A stretch of 64,000 nt of DNA, from the NCBI GenBank assembly GCA_900767955.1, contig CAAGBC010000022.1:124001-188000 (forward strand). Direction: 5' to 3'. Both the position numbers and the translations under genes were made by a program. The notes under the pieces were generated by a model that worked only from the letters and a program-made list of their open reading frames with translations, ran no database searches and was not told where the DNA came from. Positions 53,576-62,741 of this stretch are shown in pieces; the first letter of the stretch is position 1; the number at the start of each line of letters is the position of its first letter. This stretch comes from Spirochaetia bacterium (GTDB lineage: Bacteria; Spirochaetota; Spirochaetia; Treponematales; Treponemataceae).

Positions 53576-55546
53576 TTGGCTAAATATCAATTTCAAACTG
53601 AAGTAAATCAACTTCTTAAATTAATCATTCATTCTTTATATTCAAATAAAGACATTTTTTTACGAGAAATCGTTTCAAACGCATCTGATGCTTTGGACAA
53701 ATTAAAGTATCTTACAGTTTCTGATGATACTTACAAAAATTTAAAATTTACACCACGAATCGACATTACTTTTGACGAAAAAGAACAAATCCTTACAGTT
53801 CAAGATTCTGGAATCGGTATGACCGATGAAGATTTAACAAACAATCTTGGAACAATCGCTCGTTCTGGAACAAAAGCCTTCTTGGAAAAACTTTCTAGTG
53901 ATGCAGCAAAAGATTCTGCATTAATCGGACAGTTTGGTGTTGGATTTTATTCAGCATTTATGGCTGCAAAAAAAATCGATGTGTACACAAGAAAAGCTTG
54001 TGGCGACGGAAAAATCTGGCATTGGTCAAGTGATGGAACAAATTCCTACGACATGGAAGAAATCCCAGCTGACAGTGAAGTTGCAAAAAAATACGGTTTT
54101 GACAACGCAGAATTAAGTGGTTCCGCAATTGAAATGCACTTAAATGACGAAAGCAAAGAATACGCAAGCCGCTGGAAAATCGAAGAACTTATCAAACGCT
54201 ATTCTGACCACATTGCATTCCCAATCTATCTTCATTATGTTCAGAACAAATACGATGACAAAGGAAATGTAACTTCAACAGAAAATAAAATTGACCAAGT
54301 AAATAGCGCTTCTGCTTTATGGAAACGCTCAAAAAGCGAATTAAAAGCTGAAGATTACAACGAATTCTACAAAACAATCGGTCACGACGGAACAGACCCA
54401 TTAATGTATGTTCATACACATGCAGAAGGAATGCAAGAATACACAACTTTATTCTTTGTTCCTCAAACTGCTCCATTTGATATGTATCAGGCAGATTACA
54501 AAAGTGGCGTAAAACTTTATGTAAAACGCGTATTCATCACAGATGACGACAGAGAACTACTTCCTGCATATTTACGCTTTGTTCGTGGTGTTATTGATAG
54601 TGAAGATTTACCATTAAATGTAAGCCGCGAAATTCTTCAGCAAAATCGCATTCTTGAAACTATCAAAACTTCTTCTGTAAAAAAACTTCTTGGTGAATTC
54701 AAAAAAATGGCAGAAGCAGCTGATAAAGCACGCAAAGCAGAAAACCCAACAGATGAAGAAAAAGCTGCAATTGAAAAATGGAATAAATTCGTTACTTCAT
54801 ACAATCGCCCAATGAAAGAAGGTCTTTACAGCGACTATGCAAATCGTGATGAAATTGCAGAAATCGTTCGTTTCAAGAGTTCCGATGCTTCTGGAAATGG
54901 AGACAACAACTGGACAAGTTTTGCTGATTATGTTCAGAGAATGAAACCAGAACAAAAAGCAATTTATTACATCACTGGCAACGATGAAAAAAATCTTCGT
55001 GACAACCCACTTTTAAAAGCTTACACAAACAAAGGTTTTGAAGTTTTAATCATGGCTGATGACATTGATGACATTGTTATTCCTAGCTACGGAAAATACA
55101 AAGACTTTGAATTAAAAGCTGTAAACCGTGCAGGTAGCGACGAAGAACTTGGTGTAAACAAAGAAGAAGCAGAAAAGAAAGAAAAAGAATTTAAACCAGT
55201 TGTGGAAAAAATTCAAAAAGCTCTTGGTGACCAAGTAAAAGAAGTAAAACTTTCAAAACGCCTTGCAGAAGACAGTCCTTCATGTATTGTTGTTGATGAA
55301 AACGACCCTTCTTTCCAGATGGAACGCATGATGCGCGCAATGGGACAAGCAGGAATCGAAGTAAAACCAATTCTTGAAGTAAATGCAGATCATCCAATCG
55401 TTGCAAAACTCAAGGATTCAGATGATGAAAACTTAATCAAAGATGTTTCTGAAGTTTTACTAAACCAAGCTTTACTTATTGCTGGCGTAGAAATCAAAGA
55501 ACCAAATACTTTTGTTAAACACCTAAACAATTTGTTAAGTAAGTAA
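53576..55546 (+). CDS. htpG: Molecular chaperone HtpG (Hsp90)
   Basis: 656 residues from TTG 53576, chosen because GAGGG lies upstream at seven bases and the protein then begins MAKYQFQTEVNQLLKLIIHS as Hsp90 homologues do; the frame is open 17 codons earlier without a matching site. Bergerat ATPase fold: NASDALDKLKYL, QDSGIGMTDEDL, LIGQFGVGFYS. The middle domain has YVKRVFITDDDRELLPAYLRFVRGVIDSEDLPLNVSRE. The C-terminal dimerisation part is shorter than in eukaryotes and lacks MEEVD, as in all bacteria. An AT palindrome (53548-53563) lies just before the ribosome site. No CIRCE element is present. Confidence 0.96.
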   Translation: MAKYQFQTEVNQLLKLIIHSLYSNKDIFLREIVSNASDALDKLKYLTVSDDTYKNLKFTPRIDITFDEKEQILTVQDSGIGMTDEDLTNNLGTIARSGTKAFLEKLSSDAAKDSALIGQFGVGFYSAFMAAKKIDVYTRKACGDGKIWHWSSDGTNSYDMEEIPADSEVAKKYGFDNAELSGSAIEMHLNDESKEYASRWKIEELIKRYSDHIAFPIYLHYVQNKYDDKGNVTSTENKIDQVNSASALWKRSKSELKAEDYNEFYKTIGHDGTDPLMYVHTHAEGMQEYTTLFFVPQTAPFDMYQADYKSGVKLYVKRVFITDDDRELLPAYLRFVRGVIDSEDLPLNVSREILQQNRILETIKTSSVKKLLGEFKKMAEAADKARKAENPTDEEKAAIEKWNKFVTSYNRPMKEGLYSDYANRDEIAEIVRFKSSDASGNGDNNWTSFADYVQRMKPEQKAIYYITGNDEKNLRDNPLLKAYTNKGFEVLIMADDIDDIVIPSYGKYKDFELKAVNRAGSDEELGVNKEEAEKKEKEFKPVVEKIQKALGDQVKEVKLSKRLAEDSPSCIVVDENDPSFQMERMMRAMGQAGIEVKPILEVNADHPIVAKLKDSDDENLIKDVSEVLLNQALLIAGVEIKEPNTFVKHLNNLLSK

Positions 55547-55565
55547 TATTTGTTCTTAATGTATG

Positions 55566-55606
55566 AATGCCTGTCTTGTAAAATCTACATGACAGGCATT
55601 TTTTTT
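55566..55606 (+). terminator. Intrinsic terminator of htpG
   Basis: AATGCCTGTC (55566-55575) / GACAGGCATT (55591-55600), loop of 15, followed by T run to 55606. Confidence 0.85.
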
Positions 55607-55622
55607 ATGAAGAAATAAAAAA

Positions 55623-55676
55623 TTACCATAAATCGTCTTCTGGAGCTTCTTCATGTAGGGCATAAATTTTTCTTAA
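55623..55676 (-). pseudogene. Possible C-terminal remnant of a lost gene
   Basis: Minus strand: 17 codons ending in TAA at 55623, reading like an acidic protein tail (IYALHEEAPEDDLW). A TGA stands directly before them and no start exists. It lies between the htpG terminator and the GNAT gene. Very short, so chance is not excluded. Confidence 0.18.
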
Positions 55677-55718
55677 TCATTTACAGCAACAAATAAATCT
55701 ACTAAAATTAATTTCAAA

Positions 55719-56615
55719 ATGAACATTATCCCCTTTGAAAAAAAACATTATTCCATTGCCCAAGAATTTATACAAACTCATGAAAAATATTCAGTGATTT
55801 TATCGTATAAATTATTTCAAAAACCAGAATGGATTTTTTTACTTTCTCAAAATCAAATTATTTCCTCACAGGAACAAATTATCGGAATCGTTTCCGTCAG
55901 CCGAACAATTCTGCACTGCTTGCCTTTTGCAAGAAGCGCCACACCAGAAAATATTTTACTCCAGCAGGAATTTATTCAAACTTTTGCAGAATTCTTAAAA
56001 ACAAAAAAAGTCGAATGTTTAAACGGGGAAGCATTTGGTTCATCACTGATTTTATCTGCCTTAAAATTGAATAACATTCTTCCTTCAACAATAAACGATT
56101 ATGATTTGATGGAACTCAACATAGAAGAATTTTCCAAAATTCCTTTGCCAACGCTTCCACAAAATCACCAAATTATTCGTTGCAAAACACAAATCAATCC
56201 ACATTATAAAAACCAACTTTTGCAATTACAAAAAGAATACGAAATTGAAGAAGTTCTTCCACCGTCAATGCCATTTTCTGAACTTGCGTGCAAAATCAGA
56301 TTAAATAATTTTTTGCAAAACCAATATTTCATTGCATTAAAAACACCAACAGATGAATTTATTGCAAAAGCAGGAACAAACGCAATCGGAAAAAAATTCA
56401 TTCAGCTCGGTGGAATTTACACAAAAAAATCCCACAGACGAAAAGGCTTTTCATTCATTTTAATTTATACAATTCTAAAACGAATTTTACGCGTAAAAAA
56501 ATCTGCTATTTTATTTGTAAAAAAATCAAACCTTCCTGCAATAAATTTATATAAATCCTTAAGTTTCAATAAGATAAGTGATTACATAATTTCATATTTT
56601 GTTTATAATGATTAA
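55719..56615 (+). CDS. GNAT-family N-acetyltransferase
   Basis: 298 residues. The N-terminal half is a cap region of unknown family. The C-terminal acetyl-CoA fold (about 205-290) has KFIQLGGIYTKKSHRRKGFSFILIYTI, where the R-R-K-G-F stretch is motif A (Q/RxxGxG/A type; here RRKGFS is somewhat degenerate), and VKKSNLPAINLYKSLSF is motif B, a common GNAT ending. It should transfer an acetyl group to an unknown amine. No Shine-Dalgarno; TTTACA-17-TAAAAT ends ten bases before the ATG. Confidence 0.75.
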   Translation: MNIIPFEKKHYSIAQEFIQTHEKYSVILSYKLFQKPEWIFLLSQNQIISSQEQIIGIVSVSRTILHCLPFARSATPENILLQQEFIQTFAEFLKTKKVECLNGEAFGSSLILSALKLNNILPSTINDYDLMELNIEEFSKIPLPTLPQNHQIIRCKTQINPHYKNQLLQLQKEYEIEEVLPPSMPFSELACKIRLNNFLQNQYFIALKTPTDEFIAKAGTNAIGKKFIQLGGIYTKKSHRRKGFSFILIYTILKRILRVKKSAILFVKKSNLPAINLYKSLSFNKISDYIISYFVYND

Positions 56616-56650
56616 AATTTATTAATATTCTTAAAGTTTTGGAGGACACC

Positions 56651-58204
56651 GTGTCTGGAGAACTTATCGCGAAAATTATCGCGTTCGTTTTATATCTTGG
56701 ATTTATGATTTTCATTGGTTTAAGATATGCTAAAAAAAATAATTCTTCTTCTGATTTCTTTCTTGGAGGAAGACAAATTGGTCCTTGGATGACAGCTTTA
56801 TCTGCAGAAGCTTCTGATATGTCTGGTTGGCTTTTAATGGGACTTCCTGGTTTAGCATACATGGGAGGAATGAAAGAAGCTGTTTGGACTGCTGTTGGAT
56901 TAGTAATTGGAACTTATTTGAACTGGTTAATTGTTGCAAAACCTTTACGCAAATGTACAATTGCCTTTGGTGATTCAATCACAATTCCTGAATTCCTTAC
57001 AAACAGATTTAAAGATAAATCACGCGTTCTTTCTTTAATTTCTGTTATCTTCATTGTATTCTTCTTTACAATTTACACAGCTTCTGGATTTGTTGCTTGT
57101 GCAAAATTATTTAATTCCGTTTTTGACCTAAATTATCATGTTGGATTAGTTATCGGACTTGTTGTAATTCTTGCTTACACAATTCTTGGTGGATATTTGG
57201 CAGTTTGTGCAACAGACTTCATTCAGGGAACAATTATGTTCTTTGCACTTATTATTACTGGAATTATTATGACAGTAGTTTTAGGCGGCCCTGCAGAAGC
57301 TCTTCAAAAAGTTGCAATGTTTGGAGAAGAAGCAATAAGTGGAAAATTCGGCGATGCAATGAAAACTAAATTCCTTGCAAACCAAAACTACGGAACAATT
57401 TCAATTATTTCTGCTCTTGTTTGGGGCTTGGGATATTTTGGAATGCCACACATTCTTGTTCGTTTTATGGGAATTCGTTCAAATTCTGAAATTAAACTTT
57501 CAAGAAGAATTGCTACAGTTTGGGTAGTTATCGCTTTAGTTGCAGCTTTAGTTGTTGGTTCCCTTGGAACAGTTTACTTAACTGATGTACTTAGCCCTTC
57601 AACTGCTGAAACTGTATTTAGTGCATCTATGCAAAAAATGTTCCCAGCATTTATTGCAGGTATTTTCCTTTGTGCAATTTTAGCTGCTGCAATGAGTACT
57701 GCTGACTCTCAATTATTAGTAGCTTCATCTGCAGTAAGCCAAGATATTTTCAAAGGACTTATCAAAAAAGATGCTTCTGAAAAAACTGTTCTAAATGTAA
57801 GCCGCATCACAGTTTTAGTTATTGCTGCAATTGCCTTTGTTCTTTCTATCAACCCAGAAAGTTCAATCTTTGGATTAGTAAGTTACGCATGGGCAGGCTT
57901 TGGTGCAACATTTGGCCCTATTATTCTTTTATCTTTGTTCTGGAGAGGAACAACACGCAACGGTGCTATTGCAGGATTAATCTCTGGTGGAATTACAGTA
58001 ATTCTTTGGCACAATGCTAATGCAATTTTGACAAAACTTAATGTAGCAAACCCACCTGCAATTTTCAGTGTTTATGAAATTCTTCCTGGATTTTTAATTT
58101 GTTTAATCTTCACAGTAGTTTTCAGTCTTTTACAAAAACAAAAAGACCCAGAAATGCTTGCTGAATTTGACAAATACAAAGCATTAAAAGACGATGATTG
58201 CTAA
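56651..58204 (+). CDS. putP: Sodium/solute symporter, PutP (proline) type
   Basis: 517 residues from GTG 56651, set by GGAGG five bases upstream. SSS family with about 13 transmembrane helices. DFFLGGRQIGPWMTALSAEASDMSGWLLMGLPG is in two pieces the PutP signature (GGR..., then SxxASDMSGWLL near 52-65). Later come ILGGYLAVCATDFIQG and CAILAAAMSTADSQLLVASSA, which bind Na+. Sodium-proline symport is the best reading, though pantothenate and glucose homologues share the fold. It stands alone with a strong terminator. Confidence 0.9.
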   Translation: MSGELIAKIIAFVLYLGFMIFIGLRYAKKNNSSSDFFLGGRQIGPWMTALSAEASDMSGWLLMGLPGLAYMGGMKEAVWTAVGLVIGTYLNWLIVAKPLRKCTIAFGDSITIPEFLTNRFKDKSRVLSLISVIFIVFFFTIYTASGFVACAKLFNSVFDLNYHVGLVIGLVVILAYTILGGYLAVCATDFIQGTIMFFALIITGIIMTVVLGGPAEALQKVAMFGEEAISGKFGDAMKTKFLANQNYGTISIISALVWGLGYFGMPHILVRFMGIRSNSEIKLSRRIATVWVVIALVAALVVGSLGTVYLTDVLSPSTAETVFSASMQKMFPAFIAGIFLCAILAAAMSTADSQLLVASSAVSQDIFKGLIKKDASEKTVLNVSRITVLVIAAIAFVLSINPESSIFGLVSYAWAGFGATFGPIILLSLFWRGTTRNGAIAGLISGGITVILWHNANAILTKLNVANPPAIFSVYEILPGFLICLIFTVVFSLLQKQKDPEMLAEFDKYKALKDDDC

Positions 58205-58224
58205 TAATTATTAATTAATGAATA

Positions 58225-58260
58225 AGACTGTTGTGACTTTTCATAACAGTCTTTTTTTTT
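58225..58260 (+). terminator. Intrinsic terminator of putP
   Basis: AGACTGTT (58225-58232) / AACAGTCT (58245-58252) with an inner TGA/TCA extension, followed by a T run to 58260. It abuts the next promoter. Confidence 0.85.
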
Positions 58261-58286
58261 GCTTATTTTATTTTATGTGATAAAAT
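58259..58286 (+). promoter_or_regulatory. Promoter of the esterase gene, leaderless type
   Basis: TTGCTT (58259-58264), 16 bases, TAAAAT (58281-58286), six bases, then the ATG at 58293. The -35 box starts in the terminator T run of putP. Confidence 0.6.
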
Positions 58287-58292
58287 ATTTTT

Positions 58293-59180
58293 ATGAAACA
58301 ATTCTCAAAAAAAGCATTTTTATTAACTTCATTAATTATGATGGTTTTCCCCGTGTTTGCCAAAGGAGGAAAAATGGAAACTTTTGAATTTTCAAGTGAA
58401 AAATATTCTTTAACAGGTACTCGCAATATTTATGAGTACCTTCCAAAAGCATATTTTTCTAAGAAAAACAAAGATACAAAATTCCCAGTTTTGTATATGT
58501 TTGACGGACAAAATATTTGGGATAAAGAAACTTTACCTTGGAAAGGCTGGAAAGTAGAAACTTCTTTGGAAAAACTTGTAAAAGCAAAAAAAATCAAACC
58601 TTGTATCATCGTTGGAATTTCTAACAATTCAAAACGAACTCGTGAATACGCTGGTTGGTGTAATGCACTTCCTCCAGGAGAATTAATTACAAACCCAGAA
58701 TTATTCAAGCAACACGCAAAAGAACACCGCTTAATGATTGTGGAAGAATTAATTCCATTTGTAGAAAGCAAATATCGCACAATTGCTGACAGAAGTGGTC
58801 GTGTAATTGCAGGAAGTAGCTACGGTGCATTCTTGTCAGCTCATTTTGCCGCTGAACATCCCGATGTATTCTGTGGCGCAGGGCTCTTTTCTGGTGGAAG
58901 TACAGGCTATGAACAAATCATTGCAGAAGACGGATTTAATTTTTCAGAAGAAAACAAAGTACGCTTTTACATTGACTGCGGAACTGGTGATTACCTAGAA
59001 AAAACACTTCTTCCAGGAAGCCAAGCATTAAAAGATTATTTAATTTCCAAAGGATACAAAGAAGCATCTTCTGCAAACGATAAATCTGCAGATGTTTTCT
59101 ATCAAGAATGTGAACGCCACGCTCACAACGAAGCAGCTTGGGCAATACGCATTCCGGATTTCTTACAATTCATGTATTAA
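58293..59180 (+). CDS. Secreted alpha/beta-hydrolase esterase (PF00756, Fes-like)
   Basis: 295 residues with a signal peptide (MKQFSKKAFLLTSLIMMVFPVFA). Alpha/beta-hydrolase of the putative esterase family. The nucleophile elbow is IAGSSYGAFLSAHFA (GxSxG) near 170. The acid and base are probably in IDCGTGD and in CERHAHNEAAW. Related enzymes include feruloyl, acetyl-xylan and siderophore esterases; the periplasmic or secreted location fits a polysaccharide-ester substrate in a gut spirochaete, but this is inference. It is followed by repeat copy C and the convergent zinc transporter genes. Confidence 0.85.
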   Translation: MKQFSKKAFLLTSLIMMVFPVFAKGGKMETFEFSSEKYSLTGTRNIYEYLPKAYFSKKNKDTKFPVLYMFDGQNIWDKETLPWKGWKVETSLEKLVKAKKIKPCIIVGISNNSKRTREYAGWCNALPPGELITNPELFKQHAKEHRLMIVEELIPFVESKYRTIADRSGRVIAGSSYGAFLSAHFAAEHPDVFCGAGLFSGGSTGYEQIIAEDGFNFSEENKVRFYIDCGTGDYLEKTLLPGSQALKDYLISKGYKEASSANDKSADVFYQECERHAHNEAAWAIRIPDFLQFMY

Positions 59181-59192
59181 AGAAAAAAGAGT

Positions 59193-59252
59193 CTGTCTAA
59201 TATATGATGTAGATGCTGAAACGAATTCAGCATGACAGAACTTATTAGACAG
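59193..59252. repeat. Palindromic interspersed repeat, copy C (internally deleted)
   Basis: 60 bases with perfect 10-base inverted ends CTGTCTAATA (59193-59202) / TATTAGACAG (59243-59252) and the internal palindrome ATGCTGAA/TTCAGCAT. Over the last 44 bases it differs from copy B at three positions and lacks the ATTCCGAA unit. Lies between two convergent genes. Confidence 0.75.
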
Positions 59253-59281
59253 TACCTTTTCATTATTGATTACACAATATT

Positions 59282-60097
59282 TTACCTAACACACTTACCA
59301 ACAACCATACAAATTACAAAAGCAATCAAATTTGCAACAATTATACTTGCTCCCGCAGGCGTTGACCAAACAAACGAAGAAATAATTCCCACAATAAAAC
59401 ACACCAAAGAAATAATCACAGCACAAATAATCACTTTAAAAAAGCTTCTAAAAATACGCATTGCAGAAAGCGCAGGGAACACAATCAAACTTGAAATCAT
59501 CATTGCACCCATTAAACGCATTCCAATAACAATTGTTAATGCTGTTAAAACTGCAATTAATCCGTTATACAAATTTGCTTTTATTCCAGAAGCAGTTGCA
59601 AAATTTTCATCAAATGTAACAAGAAATATTTTATTGTAAAAAATAACAAATAATGAAACTACAACCACCGCCAAAATCACACTAACAATCAAATCTGCTT
59701 TACTAATTGCCAAAATACTTCCAAACATAAAAGAAGTTACATCAGTATTCAATCCAGAAGTAAGTGATGTAACTAAAATTCCAATTGCCAAAGAACTACT
59801 AGAAATCAAGGCAATAGCAGCATCTCCCTTTATATTAGAAGAAGAACTTACTCGTAGCAATAAAAACGCAGCCAAAACACAAATCGGAATAGAAACAGCC
59901 AATGGAGCAAAATTAAACGCCATTGCAATTGCCATTGTTCCAAAGCCAACATGAGAAAGTCCATCCCCAATCATTGAATATCGCTTCAAAACTAAAATCA
60001 CACCAAGAAGTGCCGCACACAACGCAATTAAACTTCCTGCAATAAACGCACGAATAATAAATCCATAAGAAAAAAGTTCTTGCACAAAATTAATCAT
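59282..60097 (-). CDS. znuB: Zinc/metal ABC transporter permease (ZnuB)
   Basis: 271 residues with about eight transmembrane helices; ABC-3 family. SYGFIIRAFIAGSLIALCAALLG at the start and GDGLSHVGFGTMAIA near 43 (the conserved GD.LSH.. motif). It overlaps znuC by eight bases, so the two are translationally coupled. It imports zinc, or manganese/iron in some homologues, with ZnuA and ZnuC. Confidence 0.92.
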   Translation of the reverse strand: MINFVQELFSYGFIIRAFIAGSLIALCAALLGVILVLKRYSMIGDGLSHVGFGTMAIAMAFNFAPLAVSIPICVLAAFLLLRVSSSSNIKGDAAIALISSSSLAIGILVTSLTSGLNTDVTSFMFGSILAISKADLIVSVILAVVVVSLFVIFYNKIFLVTFDENFATASGIKANLYNGLIAVLTALTIVIGMRLMGAMMISSLIVFPALSAMRIFRSFFKVIICAVIISLVCFIVGIISSFVWSTPAGASIIVANLIAFVICMVVGKCVR

Positions 60098-60851
60098 GAT
60101 TATGTTCCTCTTCTACATGAATATGACTTGCATGACAATCTGTACCACAGTGATTACACAAGTGAGTCTCACAAACTTCAACATGACTCATCTGTTCATA
60201 ATATTCACTTTGTTCATAATCTTTTGCAGTTCCAAAAAACAAAGGAGATTTATTCATATGCAAAATATGTGTGGCATTTTGTACCGACCTATGAACATCG
60301 TGGGAAACCATAATTACAGCAATTCCGTCTTCTTTGTTCAATTTTCTGATTATGCTGTAAAGTTCATCAGTAACAATCGGATCAAGGCCTGTAACAGGTT
60401 CATCAAGAACAATCAAATCTTTTGCAGCACACAAAGCTCTTGCCAAAAGAACACGCTGCTGTTGCCCACCAGAAAGTTCACTAAATGATTTATTTTCTAT
60501 TTCTTCCAAACCCAAACGCTGAATTTGTTTTTTTGCATTTTCTTTATCTGATTTTGAATAAAAAAGTTTTCCAATACAACCAGAAAGAACAACTTCTTTT
60601 ACGCTAGCAGGAAAATCACGCTGAATATTATTTTGTTGAGGCAAATATCCAGTGTTGTTTCTATCAAAAATAATTTTTCCAGATTTTATTTGCTGCAATC
60701 CTAAAATCGCTTTTACAATTGTAGTTTTTCCAGAACCATTTGCACCAACAACACAAAGATAGTCTCCCTTATTTAGTGAAAAACTTACATCTTTGCAAGC
60801 TTCAAATGTTCCATAATTTACACAAACATTTTCACATTGAATCAAATTCAT
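60090..60851 (-). CDS. znuC: Zinc ABC transporter ATPase (ZnuC) with Cys/His-rich tail
   Basis: 253 residues. Walker A GANGSGKTT (about 35-43), ABC signature LSGGQQQRVLLARAL, Walker B LIVLDEPVTGLD and the H-loop in MVSHD. The C-terminal 30 residues are unusual: CETHLCNHCGTDCHASHIHVEE in two pieces with HNHD at the end, i.e. four Cys and six or more His that could bind zinc in the cytosol and might feed back on transport. Start ATG overlaps the znuA stop by one base. Confidence 0.92.
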   Translation of the reverse strand: MNLIQCENVCVNYGTFEACKDVSFSLNKGDYLCVVGANGSGKTTIVKAILGLQQIKSGKIIFDRNNTGYLPQQNNIQRDFPASVKEVVLSGCIGKLFYSKSDKENAKKQIQRLGLEEIENKSFSELSGGQQQRVLLARALCAAKDLIVLDEPVTGLDPIVTDELYSIIRKLNKEDGIAVIMVSHDVHRSVQNATHILHMNKSPLFFGTAKDYEQSEYYEQMSHVEVCETHLCNHCGTDCHASHIHVEEEHNHD

Positions 60852-61870
60852 TAATTAAATCCTTGTTCCAAAGCTTTTTTATTTCGTTCCATTAAAGAAA
60901 TCCAAGTTTCACCATTTTCAAAATCATCTTTTGTCACATTTTGAACAGATTGAAGTAAGAAACTTTCAACGCCACTAGATTCTGCAACAGTATCTGCAAT
61001 TTTGTGATTTCCCAATTCCATATAATAAACTGCTTTAAGATTTTTATTTTTTACAGTTTCAATTAAATCAGAAATAGTTGCTGTACTTGTTTCAATTGCG
61101 GAACTACAACCCGAAAATGCAGCTTTATATTCAATTCCAAAATATTGAGCAAAATACACAAGCGGAAACCTGTCTGCAACAACAATAAATTTTGAAGAAT
61201 TATCTACAACAGCTTGTATTTCTTCAGATAATTTTTCTATTCTTTGAATATAATTCTTAGTATTTTTATCAAAATCTTCTATTAAATAGTCTAATTTTTT
61301 TTCTGTGCAAAGGGAACTTAATTTTTCAAACACAGCATTTACAATTTTTATTTCATTTTTTGGAGAAGTCCAAATGTGTTCATCAATTTCGTGAATATTT
61401 ATTTTTTCATCATTTTCAGAAGAATAGCAATTTTCTGTATGCTCATGATTTTCTTCTTCGTGGTTGTGATTTTCTGTTTGCAAAACATTTACAAAATCCA
61501 TCAATTTTAATGTTTTAACATCACTGTTTTCAGCATCTAAAATTCTATGCACCCAAGAGTCGCTTTCTCCACCAATAAAAACAAACAAATCACTTTTTTT
61601 TATAGCAATTAAATCCGCTGGAGATGGGTCAAAAGAATGAACTTCTGTTCCTGGTTTTACAAGTAATTTTAATTCCACCAAATCTGAATTTGCAAAATCT
61701 CCTAACACCGCACGAACAGCGTCATAACAAGGAAATGTAGTAGCAACTATAGAAATGGTATCATTATTTTTTTTGTCAGCACCATTTTTGGAACAACCAC
61801 CAACAGAAATAACGCCCCAAATTAAAAAACTTAAAAAAACAACATTAAAAAATCCATTAACTTTTTTCAT
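60851..61870 (-). CDS. znuA: Zinc-binding lipoprotein of the ABC transporter (ZnuA)
   Basis: 339 residues. A lipobox VGGC near 27 makes it a lipoprotein. Cluster A-1 fold: TTFPCYDAVRAVLGD, the His of GTEVHSFDPSPAD and the His of ENE-type DEHIWTSP. A mobile His/Glu-rich loop (NHNHEEENHEHTEN) near 145 is the zinc-specific feature. GGAG lies four to five bases before the ATG. First gene of znuA-znuC-znuB. It hands metal to ZnuB. No Zur-like operator was recognised upstream; 17 bases separate it from the methyltransferase gene upstream. Confidence 0.93.
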   Translation of the reverse strand: MKKVNGFFNVVFLSFLIWGVISVGGCSKNGADKKNNDTISIVATTFPCYDAVRAVLGDFANSDLVELKLLVKPGTEVHSFDPSPADLIAIKKSDLFVFIGGESDSWVHRILDAENSDVKTLKLMDFVNVLQTENHNHEEENHEHTENCYSSENDEKINIHEIDEHIWTSPKNEIKIVNAVFEKLSSLCTEKKLDYLIEDFDKNTKNYIQRIEKLSEEIQAVVDNSSKFIVVADRFPLVYFAQYFGIEYKAAFSGCSSAIETSTATISDLIETVKNKNLKAVYYMELGNHKIADTVAESSGVESFLLQSVQNVTKDDFENGETWISLMERNKKALEQGFN

Positions 61871-61887
61871 AAAACTCCAAACAATTT

Positions 61888-62661
61888 TTACTTACACAAT
61901 TCATATAAAATAATAGAAGCAGCTTGTGCAACATTTAAACTATCTACACAAGATTCTTTATTTCCATCTTTCATTCCCGCAAAAGGAATAATAATTAATT
62001 CATCACAATTTTGTCTTACTTCTTCAGAAATTCCTTTTTCTTCATTACCCAAAACAACAATGGCAGGTTTTCCATTACAAATTGATTTAATATCAGCAGA
62101 AGATTTTTTAGCTTTTAAGTCAGTTCCAATACAAACCATTTTGCCTTTTAAAACATCTAACAATCTTGCAATAGAACGAACAGAATAAATCTGAACATAT
62201 TCCATTCCACCTTCTGCAATTCTATAGGAACTTGTAGTAATCGCACTTTTTGAATCATCTTCAGGAATAATGATATTTTTTATTCCAAAAAACGCAGCAC
62301 TTCTAACAATTGCACCAAAATTATTTGCATTTCCAATATGGTCAAGCAAAATTGCACTTTCACCTTTTGCTACCCATTCATCTGTAATATCAGAATCAAG
62401 AGGAATAATTTCTGGCATATAAATCATTGCCACAACCCCCTGATGGTGAACAGTTCCACTAAGTTTTTCTAATTCTTTTGCATCATTTACTTTATTATAA
62501 ATGCCTTTTCGTGCAGCAAGTTTTTTACACAATCCACCAAACAAAGGCGCATTTTCTTCTGTAAAATATAATCTACGGATTTTATCACCGTGCTGTTTTT
62601 CCAATTTTTTTACCGCTGCAAAACCACATACAGCCAATTCATTATTTTGTTTGTTACGCAT
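61888..62661 (-). CDS. SpoU/TrmH-family RNA 2'-O-methyltransferase
   Basis: 257 residues. An N-terminal L30e-like substrate domain is followed by a SPOUT knot: LLDHIGNANNFGAIVRSAAFF, then VVLGNEEKGISEEV and VDSLNVAQAASIILYEL. The N of NNFGAIVR and the EKG glycine belong to the SAM site. Distinct from rlmB at 27016 but of the same superfamily; the RNA target is not clear. TATAAT lies six bases before the ATG at 62661, so the mRNA may be leaderless. It may be cotranscribed with znuA downstream. Confidence 0.85.
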   Translation of the reverse strand: MRNKQNNELAVCGFAAVKKLEKQHGDKIRRLYFTEENAPLFGGLCKKLAARKGIYNKVNDAKELEKLSGTVHHQGVVAMIYMPEIIPLDSDITDEWVAKGESAILLDHIGNANNFGAIVRSAAFFGIKNIIIPEDDSKSAITTSSYRIAEGGMEYVQIYSVRSIARLLDVLKGKMVCIGTDLKAKKSSADIKSICNGKPAIVVLGNEEKGISEEVRQNCDELIIIPFAGMKDGNKESCVDSLNVAQAASIILYELCK

Positions 62662-62741
62662 AATGGAATTATAAACAAAAATACAATCTTATAAAAGAGA
62701 TAATTTTATTCACAAAATATCATAAAAAAAAGAACTATCTA

